A stretch of DNA of 16,137 nucleotides from DATIJJ01 sp039936115 (GTDB taxonomy: Bacteria > Pseudomonadota > Gammaproteobacteria > DSM-16500), in contig JBDTIZ010000232.1 of the NCBI GenBank assembly GCA_039936115.1, positions 1 through 16,137 of the forward strand. Reading direction: 5' to 3'. Position numbers and translations under genes: made by a program. The notes beneath the pieces were generated by a model. It saw only the letters and a list, made by a program, of their open reading frames with translations. It was not told the DNA's origin and ran no database searches. Numbering within the stretch: the stretch's first letter is position 1; each line of letters begins with the position of its first letter. This document shows positions 1 to 6,341 of this stretch, piece by piece.

Positions 1-8
1 TATTCCAG

Positions 9-140
9 ACCCCGCAACAAGTGCGGGGTGACAAGGTAAAGTGCGGGGTGACAAGGTAAAGTGCGGGGTAACAAGGTAAAGTGCGAGGTGAAAAAGGTAA
101 AGTGCGAGATGACAAAGTGGTATAAAGTGCGTGTTGTGAC
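9..140. repeat. Tandem 20-bp repeats grown from half of a palindromic repeat
   Basis: Positions 9-29 form a small palindrome (8-bp arms accccgca/tgcggggt, loop acaag). From 21 the unit gtgcggggtgacaaggtaaa is repeated head to tail at 21-40, 41-60 and 61-80 (one change). It then decays at 81-101 and 102-126 and ends as a partial unit at 127-140. The first 25 bases (9-33) match the reverse complement of 10171-10195, so this is the same dispersed family as the hairpin near 10.2 kb, here with one arm amplified. It lies 3' of the glycosyltransferase gene (ends at 157) and could help end its transcript, but has no T-run. No open reading frame is supported here. Confidence 0.85.
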
Positions 141-156
141 AGACGCCATTATATAA

Positions 157-1125
157 TTATTTCTCAAACCCATATTTTGTTTCAATAATATATTTCGGAC
201 GCCGTTTAACTTCCGTAAAAATACGCGCAATATATTCGCCTAAAATACCTATCGACAATAATTGAATACCGCTCAAAAACATCACTGCTACGATCAAGCT
301 TGGAAAACCAGGCAAATCAGTGCCGTTGATTAAAGTATCCGTCACAATATAAACCGCATAAATCAGTGAAATTAAGGAGACAACAAAACCTACGAATCCC
401 CACACGCGAAGTGGAATATCAGAAAACGTGGTGATCCCAGTCACTGCAAGCTCTGTTAATTTACCCAAACCCCAAGAACTTTTTCCAGCTGCGCGATTTT
501 GCACTTCAAATGGGACAGCAATTTTTTTAAAGCCAACCCAAGCATATAATCCTTTCATAAATCGTGCGCTTTCTTGAAAACTGTTAATCGCATCAACTAC
601 TTTACGATCGAGCAAACGAAAATCCCCTGCGTTGTTTGGGATTTCAATTTTGGTAATTTTCGCCATAAACCAATAAAAAAAACGCGTTAAGCTTCGTTTG
701 ATTCTAGATTCATTATCACGGTTTTTACGCACACCATACACCATTTCATAACCCAATCCCCATTGCGTTAAAAACGCTGGCAAGGTATCGATGGGATGTT
801 GAAAATCAGCATCCAAGATAATTGCAACATCTCCCGAACAATGTTCTAGTCCAGCGGTTAATGCTGTCTCTTTTCCAAAGTTACGTGAGAACCCGATTAA
901 TTTGACATTGAATTCTTTAGGTAGCTGCATAACTGCTGCAATCGTCATATCACGACTGCCATCATCCACAACAATAATCTCGAATGTGTGGGTTAGTGTT
1001 CGCAAAACGCGAGTTAACTCTGTAAAAAAATTTTCAATATTCGCTTGTTCGTTATACACAGGTACTACGCAGGAAATGAAAACTTCTTTATTTTTGATCG
1101 CTTCTTGTCTTTGTGTAACTAGCAT
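157..1125 (-). CDS. Family 2 glycosyltransferase, polyprenyl-phosphate (GtrB/DPM-like)
   Basis: A GT-A glycosyltransferase that most likely moves a sugar from a nucleotide donor to undecaprenyl phosphate at the inner membrane. The lipid-linked sugar would then serve surface glycan or lipid A modification. The 322-aa protein has the family 2 landmarks in order: VPVYNE (21-26), VDDGS (53-57), RNFGKE (81-86), DADFQHP (105-111, metal-binding DxD-like site) and DFRLLDR (168-174). RxAGxSSW follows at 211-218, then two hydrophobic spans (about 242-262 and 278-298) typical of GtrB/YfdH/DPM enzymes. Start is the ATG at 1125; the upstream purine stretch is only a weak ribosome site. It follows gloB on the same strand with a palindromic element (1184-1270) between, so co-transcription is uncertain. 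No flippase (GtrA) or acceptor transferase lies next to it inside the window. Substrate sugar cannot be told from sequence. Confidence 0.88.
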   Translation of the reverse strand: MLVTQRQEAIKNKEVFISCVVPVYNEQANIENFFTELTRVLRTLTHTFEIIVVDDGSRDMTIAAVMQLPKEFNVKLIGFSRNFGKETALTAGLEHCSGDVAIILDADFQHPIDTLPAFLTQWGLGYEMVYGVRKNRDNESRIKRSLTRFFYWFMAKITKIEIPNNAGDFRLLDRKVVDAINSFQESARFMKGLYAWVGFKKIAVPFEVQNRAAGKSSWGLGKLTELAVTGITTFSDIPLRVWGFVGFVVSLISLIYAVYIVTDTLINGTDLPGFPSLIVAVMFLSGIQLLSIGILGEYIARIFTEVKRRPKYIIETKYGFEK

Positions 1126-1183
1126 AATTCGGTTCTTTTTTTGAGTTAAATAATGGGATTGATATTACCTGAAAATGAATTGG

Positions 1184-1270
1184 TTTTGTAGGGGCAGACC
1201 TATGTGTTCGCCTTTTTGTGTACTTCGCCCTGGCGTCGCTGGGCGAACACATAGGTTCGCCCCTACAAAA
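1184..1270. repeat. MITE-like inverted repeat, copy 1
   Basis: Terminal arms at 1184-1212 and 1242-1270 are reverse complements over 29 bp with two mismatches. They begin ttttgtaggggc and end gcccctacaaaa, with a short GC-rich centre. It is the same family as 3013-3098. It sits between gloB and the glycosyltransferase gene. Reading frames through it give peptides containing RTHRFAPTK-like strings and are not genes. No target-site duplication is evident and no transposase is present. Confidence 0.85.
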
Positions 1271-1300
1271 GCATACAAAGAAAATCAAATTTTCCTAAAT

Positions 1301-2068
1301 TCAAAACTGATTTTTCCATTCCCGAATAGAAGCAAACACCGCAACCGGATCACTCAATTGCTCCCCTGCTTGCTTTGATGCCGCTTGAATCACCGTATCG
1401 ATTTCACAACGTAAAAACGGATTCATCTTTTTTTCATCGCCTAAAACAGAAGGCAATGTTGCTTGATTCTCCGCCACTTTTTTTGTTAGCTCAGAAATTT
1501 TATCACGAATAAATGTATTTTCGGGTTCAACATGCTCTGCAAATTTTAAATTTGCCAACGTATATTCATGCCCGCAATAAATTTTTGTTGTCAGCGGAAG
1601 TTGCGCCAATTTTTTCAGTGATGCGTACATTTGTTCATGCGTACCTTCAAAAACACGCCCGCAACCCGCGCTAAATAACGTATCGCCACAAAACAAAATT
1701 TCATCATTGTAAAACGCTGTATGATCTAACGTATGACCTGGAATCTCTAAAATATTTAAGGTCTGTTCGCCACAAACAATTTCATCACCTTCTTTTACAA
1801 AATGTGAAATCAGTGGGACTTTACTGTTAACAGAACCATACACTGGAATATGATTAAAAACTTTCAACAGCTCTGCAACACCACCCGAATGATCTGGATG
1901 ATGGTGAGTAATTAAAATTCCAGCTAATCGAAGATTTTGTTTCTTCAAGTAAGAGAGCACAGGTGCAGCATCGCCCGGATCAACTACCCAAACTGCATCA
2001 GGGGCGGTATCTGCAAAAACCCAAATATAGTTATCATTAAATGCTTTAATCGGAATAATATTTTTCAT
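1301..2068 (-). CDS. gloB: Hydroxyacylglutathione hydrolase (glyoxalase II)
   Basis: Hydrolyses S-D-lactoylglutathione to D-lactate and glutathione, the second step of methylglyoxal detoxification, in the cytoplasm. The 255-aa length equals the usual bacterial GloB. The metallo-beta-lactamase-fold metal ligands are all visible: THHHPDH (54-60), GHTLDH (111-116), FCGDTLFSAGCGR (127-139, bridging Asp) and GHEYT (166-170). The C-terminal glyoxalase II region is present (NPFLRC and a terminal FASIREWKNQF). The start ATG overlaps the stop of the upstream TauE/SafE-like permease gene by ATGA (2065-2068), so translation is probably coupled; the ribosome site itself is weak. No glyoxalase I gene is in the window. 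Confidence 0.96.
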   Translation of the reverse strand: MKNIIPIKAFNDNYIWVFADTAPDAVWVVDPGDAAPVLSYLKKQNLRLAGILITHHHPDHSGGVAELLKVFNHIPVYGSVNSKVPLISHFVKEGDEIVCGEQTLNILEIPGHTLDHTAFYNDEILFCGDTLFSAGCGRVFEGTHEQMYASLKKLAQLPLTTKIYCGHEYTLANLKFAEHVEPENTFIRDKISELTKKVAENQATLPSVLGDEKKMNPFLRCEIDTVIQAASKQAGEQLSDPVAVFASIREWKNQF

Positions 2069-2955
2069 GAAGTCACTTCATTCAGTTTTTTAGTACGCCA
2101 GATATAAACCATACTGATTGTTGTTAAGAGGATCAAGGAGAAAATAATTTTCGTCGCCATGTTAAAATGTTCCACCATTCGGGAACCCGCATAACTTTTG
2201 TAAATCAATGTAACAATCGTCCCTGAAACCACCAAAACAAATAGAGGTCGAATGAGTTCAGCGCCTTTTTTAATTGCTAAGTAAGCACCTAACCTCCCAC
2301 CAATTAACTGTCCTGCGGCCATGCAAATACCTATACGATAATCAATGTGTTGGGTTAACGCGAAACAAATAAGCGCGACGATATTGGTATTTAAATTAAA
2401 TATTTTAGTATATGCAGTTGCCTTGACTAGACTAAAATCCAGAAAAAACATAAAAGCAAATACCCAGAATGATCCAACGCCCGGCCCTAAGAAGCCATCA
2501 TAAAATCCCAAAGCTAATCCAAAAATTAGATAAAATGTTTTTTCACTGAGTTTAGGTGCCAGGTCTGAACCGCTGAGTTTTTTAGGGGCAAATAATGTAT
2601 AGATCAACACTACCAAGAGAATGGATGGAATAATTCTTTTTAATATATCGCCACTCAGGTACTGAATGCTAATCGCGCCGATTAACGCGCCTAACAGTGT
2701 AAAAATCAAACCTGCTAAAATTTTCTGTTTATCGATAATGCCATGCCGGTAATAGCTATATGCTGCGATTGAAGTGCCGAACGTTGATTGGAATTTATTA
2801 GTCCCTAGTGCTAAATGGGGTGGAATACCGACGCTCAATAGGATAGGCAAACTAATCAGTCCTCCCCCACCTGCAATTGCATCAACAGTGCCGGCGGTTA
2901 GACCTGTAATGAATAGAATGGGCAACAGAAAATGGTGGGATAATTCTAGTAACAT
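2065..2955 (-). CDS. TauE/SafE (YfcA-like) membrane permease
   Basis: A polytopic inner-membrane protein of the TauE/SafE family, whose members are proposed anion or organosulfonate/sulfite exporters. Substrate unknown. It contains VDAIAGGGGLI (24-34) near the N terminus and GFYDGFLGPGVGSFW (150-164) at the start of the second half, the repeated glycine-rich signatures of YfcA-type members. About eight hydrophobic spans are seen, plus an extra C-terminal one (about 267-286), making it somewhat longer (296 aa) than typical YfcA. I chose the ATG at 2955. The open frame continues to 3078, but those 41 extra residues are encoded by the palindromic element at 3013-3098 and are not part of the protein. 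No strong ribosome site precedes 2955. It overlaps gloB by ATGA, so the pair forms an operon. Confidence 0.86.
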   Translation of the reverse strand: MLLELSHHFLLPILFITGLTAGTVDAIAGGGGLISLPILLSVGIPPHLALGTNKFQSTFGTSIAAYSYYRHGIIDKQKILAGLIFTLLGALIGAISIQYLSGDILKRIIPSILLVVLIYTLFAPKKLSGSDLAPKLSEKTFYLIFGLALGFYDGFLGPGVGSFWVFAFMFFLDFSLVKATAYTKIFNLNTNIVALICFALTQHIDYRIGICMAAGQLIGGRLGAYLAIKKGAELIRPLFVLVVSGTIVTLIYKSYAGSRMVEHFNMATKIIFSLILLTTISMVYIWRTKKLNEVTS

Positions 2956-3012
2956 ATTGCACTGCACTCGGCATATCAATGGGTGCCGGAAGTATAGCTT
3001 AAGATAAATGTT

Positions 3013-3098
3013 TTTTGTAGGGGCGAACCTATGTGTTCGCCCTGCGGCGCCAGTTTGAAGTTTAGCAAGGGCGAACATATAGGGGCACCCCTACAAAA
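3013..3098. repeat. MITE-like inverted repeat, copy 2
   Basis: Arms at 3013-3042 and 3069-3098 are imperfect reverse complements. The left arm (ttttgtaggggcgaacctat and on) matches the right arm of the copy at 1184-1270 read on the other strand, and both ends carry ttttgtagggg/cccctacaaaa. It lies between the divergently transcribed TauE-like gene and the sugar operon. It creates a false N-terminal extension of the TauE-like frame (residues resembling GRTHRFAPTK). Confidence 0.85.
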
Positions 3099-3212
3099 GC
3101 TATCCTGCCCTCTTAAATCGCCTTCCCACATTACTAACCACATCAGCAACTTGCACTCTATTTAAATTCATGTTAATAACACGGGGGAATTTTCAACTTC
3201 ACAGGAAAACGC

Positions 3213-4634
3213 ATGGAATCAACCCAACACTCACGTACTCTTATTTACATCGTCTCAGGAATAGCGGCGTTAGCAGGATTATTATTTGGATTTGATACTG
3301 GCATCATCTCAGGGGCTCTATTATTTATCCAAAAAGACTTTGTTCTTTCAACAGAAATGAAAGAATTGATCGTCAGTAGCGTTCTTCTTGGCGCTATGGC
3401 TGGATCGCTTTTTAGCGGACAATTAACTGACCGTTTTGGCCGTCGACGTTTAATGTTGGTTATATCGGGATTGTTCATTTTCGGCACCATAATTGCCTCT
3501 CTTGCGTCCCAAGTCTATGTGATTTTAGTGGGCCGCCTTTTTATTGGCTTAGCCATTGGTATAGGCTCTTATACTGCACCACTCTATATTGCTGAAATCG
3601 CCCCCTACGAATTAAGAGGCGGATTGGTTTCCTTGAACCAATTAGCTATTACTATCGGTATACTCTGCTCCTATCTAATCAATTATGCCTTCACCAGCTT
3701 TGAGGGCTCATGGCGTTGGATGTTCGGGATTGGCCTAGTACCTGCCATCTTATTAAGCATAGGCATGATTTTCCTGCCGGAAAGTCCGCGCTGGCTTATC
3801 AAACAAAATATGATCGATAAAGCGATTAAGACCTTACAAAGCTTGCGTGCTAAAACCGATGTCATGCAAGAAGTCAATGAAATCAAAAACAGCTTACAAG
3901 TCAAAAAAGCTTCTTTTCGTGAAATTTTCACTCCTTGGGTATTTCCTGTCTTGTTTTTAGGTGCAATGCTTGGCTTTATTCAACAAGTTACAGGCATCAA
4001 TACGATTATTTATTACGCGCCGACCATTTTTGAAATGGCCGGATTTCACGATGCATCCAGTTCAATTCTAGCAACGATCGGGATTGGTGTGGTCAACGTT
4101 CTATCCACTATTTTTGCTATCTATTACCTGGATAAACTAGGTCGCAGACCACTTCTCTTAACGGGTTTAGTGGGGATGTGTATTAGTTTGCTTGGATTAA
4201 GCCTTGTTTTCCATCAGCAAGATCAGCTCAGCCTACTTCGCTGGGTGGCCATGGGTTGTACCTTTAGTTATATCATTTGCTTTGCTTTCAGCTTAGGTGC
4301 CATTCTTTGGTTAGTTGTCTCTGAAATTTTCCCACTAGAAGTGCGCGGCGCCGCAATGAGTGTTGCAGTATTTAGTTGTTGGTTTTGGAATTTCGCGGTA
4401 TCCGCAACTTTCCTAACCTTATTAAACCTACTGGGACCTAGCAAAACTTTTTTAATGTACGCGTCAATGTGCGTCATCAGTTTTGTTTTCTGTTATTACA
4501 AAACACCTGAAACATGTGGTGTCACCTTAGAAGAAATTGAAAATAATATTCGAAAAAGATTACCTTTACGATCCATTGGTCGACAACCTCAACCTTTAGT
4601 CGCACCAACACTGCAAGCTGTTGAACAACCATGA
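3213..4634 (+). CDS. MFS sugar porter, sugar:H+ symporter (GalP/AraE/XylE family)
   Basis: A 12-helix inner-membrane transporter that imports a hexose or pentose with protons. The 473-aa protein carries the full sugar-porter signature set: FGFDTGIISGALLFI (25-39), DRFGRRR (73-79), LYIAEIAP (124-131) and PESPRWL (189-195). The second half has QQVTGINTIIYYAP (257-270), DKLGRRP (307-313), SEIFPLEVRG (370-379) and PETCGVTLEEIE (432-443). In the last motif Cys replaces the usual Lys, and the usual GP before the W of helix 10 reads GA (362-363). An AGGA (3203-3206) six bases before the ATG supports the start. Its stop overlaps the glucokinase start by ATGA, so imported sugar is probably glucose or a related hexose. 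Specificity cannot be read with certainty. A weak promoter-like pair (TTGCAC near 3151, TAATAA near 3173) precedes it. Confidence 0.93.
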   Translation: MESTQHSRTLIYIVSGIAALAGLLFGFDTGIISGALLFIQKDFVLSTEMKELIVSSVLLGAMAGSLFSGQLTDRFGRRRLMLVISGLFIFGTIIASLASQVYVILVGRLFIGLAIGIGSYTAPLYIAEIAPYELRGGLVSLNQLAITIGILCSYLINYAFTSFEGSWRWMFGIGLVPAILLSIGMIFLPESPRWLIKQNMIDKAIKTLQSLRAKTDVMQEVNEIKNSLQVKKASFREIFTPWVFPVLFLGAMLGFIQQVTGINTIIYYAPTIFEMAGFHDASSSILATIGIGVVNVLSTIFAIYYLDKLGRRPLLLTGLVGMCISLLGLSLVFHQQDQLSLLRWVAMGCTFSYIICFAFSLGAILWLVVSEIFPLEVRGAAMSVAVFSCWFWNFAVSATFLTLLNLLGPSKTFLMYASMCVISFVFCYYKTPETCGVTLEEIENNIRKRLPLRSIGRQPQPLVAPTLQAVEQP

Positions 4635-5638
4635 TAAAAAATATTATTTCGTGGGATATAGGCGGGACAAAATGTGCCGCGGGTGTTGTTGAATACGATC
4701 AAAACACACAAGAATTTACTTGCCGACAACGTTTCTCGATTAATATTGAGGAAACATCTTCCTTGGAAGATCTAATTCGACAATTGGAAAAAGGGCTCGC
4801 ATTTTCTATGCCAGCGGCTGATGCAATTTGCATTGGTGCTGCAGGCCAGTACAATGGCGAATCGTTAATTTATGAGGGTGTTTATCCCTACCCTATGCAT
4901 TTTGCTAAGGTTGCAAAAAATCAAAATTGGCCGTTGTATGCTGTAGTACATGATTACACGCCAATCGTGTGCGCAACGTTCACCTCTTACATGGATAACG
5001 CTCAGAATATTAAACAATTAAATTCAGCGCCCTTTAATCACTACGGCCGCCGTGTTGCACTTGGCCTTGGAACTGGTTTGGGTATGAAAGATGGCGCGTT
5101 ACTTAGTTCTGGGGATGTTTGGCTCGGAAAAAATGAAATAGGCCACATCGGAATTACAGCACCACCGCATGCGGATAGTGAGCGACAAAAACAACACGCT
5201 GAATTAATTAGCTTTTTACAAGCTAATCATCAACCGGTCACCTTTGAAAAAATTCTCTCCGGTCCTGGCATGACTCGTCTTTATGAATTTTTCTATCCCA
5301 ACCAAGAAAAACTCACACCCGAACAAGTCAGCGAAAAAATACGCGAAGGTCTTGCGACAGAAATGTATAGTGCTTTTGCTTGGTACTTGGGAATATTAAT
5401 TGGTACCATTCAACTAATTTTCATGCCCGAAGGCGGTATCTGGATAACAGGTGGCGTTGCATTAAAACATTTACCCTTATTCGACAGTCCAGATTTTTTA
5501 GCAGGCATTAAAGCATCCCCTGCTTATCAAACACAACGAGAAGAATATCCACTAGGTGTTTTATGTAATCCTGAGCATGCCTTAATTGGCGGCGGGTATT
5601 ATGCCGTGAATCAATTAATGACTGCTTTTAAACACTAA
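4631..5638 (+). CDS. glk: Glucokinase (Glk family, hexokinase fold)
   Basis: Phosphorylates glucose (or a related hexose) with ATP to the 6-phosphate, feeding imported sugar into central metabolism. The 335-aa protein starts with the phosphate-binding loop DIGGTK (9-14). It then shows HDYT (107-110), GLGTGLG (145-151), NEIGHIG (168-174), TFEKILSGPG (204-213) and the adenosine-region GG motifs (WITGGVALKH 271-280, ALIGGG 317-322). Compared from memory with E. coli Glk, catalytic Asp100, Glu157, His160 and Glu187 correspond to D108, E169, H172 and E206. Glucose-contacting Asn99 is His107 here. The start overlaps the transporter stop by four bases, implying coupled translation and a dedicated uptake-and-trapping pair. 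A palindrome (5656-5737) follows the gene. Confidence 0.9.
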   Translation: MIKNIISWDIGGTKCAAGVVEYDQNTQEFTCRQRFSINIEETSSLEDLIRQLEKGLAFSMPAADAICIGAAGQYNGESLIYEGVYPYPMHFAKVAKNQNWPLYAVVHDYTPIVCATFTSYMDNAQNIKQLNSAPFNHYGRRVALGLGTGLGMKDGALLSSGDVWLGKNEIGHIGITAPPHADSERQKQHAELISFLQANHQPVTFEKILSGPGMTRLYEFFYPNQEKLTPEQVSEKIREGLATEMYSAFAWYLGILIGTIQLIFMPEGGIWITGGVALKHLPLFDSPDFLAGIKASPAYQTQREEYPLGVLCNPEHALIGGGYYAVNQLMTAFKH

Positions 5639-5655
5639 GATAACAATCCCATACT

Positions 5656-5737
5656 GTCATGCCAGCGAAAGCTGGCATCCAGGCTTTACGCTGCTTATGT
5701 ATTATCGCGACCGGACGCCAGCTTTCGCTAGCATGAC
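5656..5737. repeat. Palindromic REP-like element after glk
   Basis: Arms at 5656-5680 (gtcatgccagcgaaagctgg and on) and 5713-5737 are reverse complements with about three mismatches. Each arm is itself a small hairpin (ccagc-gaaa-gctgg). It lies in the 127-bp gap between glk and the thioesterase gene and may stabilise or end the sugar-operon transcript. No T-run follows, so it is called a repeat rather than a terminator. Confidence 0.8.
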
Positions 5738-5765
5738 AACGACGAAGTAAATAATAAGGACCCTC

Positions 5766-6191
5766 ATGAAAATTTGGCAAACAGAATTGACGCTTTCAGC
5801 CCTTAATGATCGAGGGAAAAATACCATGGGCGACTATCTTGGTATTGAGTTTATTGAAATTGGTGACGACTTTTTAGTTGCACGGATGCCTGTTGATCAT
5901 CGAACCAAGCAGCCGGTTGGCATCATGCACGGTGGTGCTTCGTGCACATTAGCCGAAACGGTTGGCAGTACGGCGGGAAATTGTTGTGTGAATCTCACTG
6001 AGTTTTATTGTGTTGGATTAGATATCAATACTAATCATATTCGTTCTATTAAAGAAGGTATTGTTTATGGCACGGCTAAGCCTTTTCATTTAGGGAAATC
6101 AACTCAGGTTTGGAGTATTGAAATTGTGAACGAACAGAAACAATTGATCTCGGTGAATCGGTTGACGATGGCGGTGTTGAGAAAAAAATAA
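5766..6191 (+). CDS. Hotdog-fold acyl-CoA thioesterase, YdiI/MenI-like
   Basis: A PaaI-type hotdog thioesterase that hydrolyses acyl- or aroyl-CoA to free acid and CoA. Over its whole 141-aa length it resembles E. coli YdiI (MenI, DHNA-CoA hydrolase): MPVDHRTKQPVGIMHGGAS (41-59), LAETVGS (62-68) with the probable catalytic Glu64, GLDINTNHIRS (84-94) and KPFHLGKSTQVW (105-116). A clear ribosome site AAGGA (5756-5760) lies five bases before the ATG. Whether it acts in menaquinone synthesis is doubtful without other men genes here; many homologues have broad substrate range, so I give no gene symbol. It stands alone between two palindromes and is convergent with the J-domain gene. Confidence 0.9.
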   Translation: MKIWQTELTLSALNDRGKNTMGDYLGIEFIEIGDDFLVARMPVDHRTKQPVGIMHGGASCTLAETVGSTAGNCCVNLTEFYCVGLDINTNHIRSIKEGIVYGTAKPFHLGKSTQVWSIEIVNEQKQLISVNRLTMAVLRKK

Positions 6192-6251
6192 AGCTATCAT
6201 TCTGAATGTAGTGAAGAATTACTTTAGTTGCAATGTAAGAGCTCAACCTCA

Positions 6252-6291
6252 CTGCAAATCTCTGTCATGCCAGCATGACAGAGATTTGCAG
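6252..6291. repeat. Perfect 19-bp palindrome between convergent genes (possible terminator)
   Basis: Arms at 6252-6270 and 6273-6291 are perfect reverse complements (ctgcaaatctctgtcatgc / gcatgacagagatttgcag) with only CA between them. It shares ctgtcatgccagc with the element after glk. Placed between the convergent thioesterase and J-domain genes, it could end transcription in both directions, but no strong T-run is adjacent. Confidence 0.75.
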
Positions 6292-6341
6292 CGGTGGATT
6301 ACGGCAAAAAGCACCTAATCCACGTAAGTGATCCTTCTTGA

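Noticed and set aside
9..140. Possible CRISPR array
   Set aside because: Units abut at a 20-bp period with no unique spacers and progressive decay; no cas genes.
1088..1378. Open frames on both strands (66 and 67 aa) in the gap before the glycosyltransferase
   Set aside because: Both are translations of the palindrome at 1184-1270 and overlap gloB or the glycosyltransferase gene; no ribosome sites.
4799..5252. Suspected loss of catalytic glutamate (E. coli Glu187) in glucokinase
   Set aside because: On careful counting the residue aligns with E206 in TFEKILSGPG and is conserved; only Asn99 differs.
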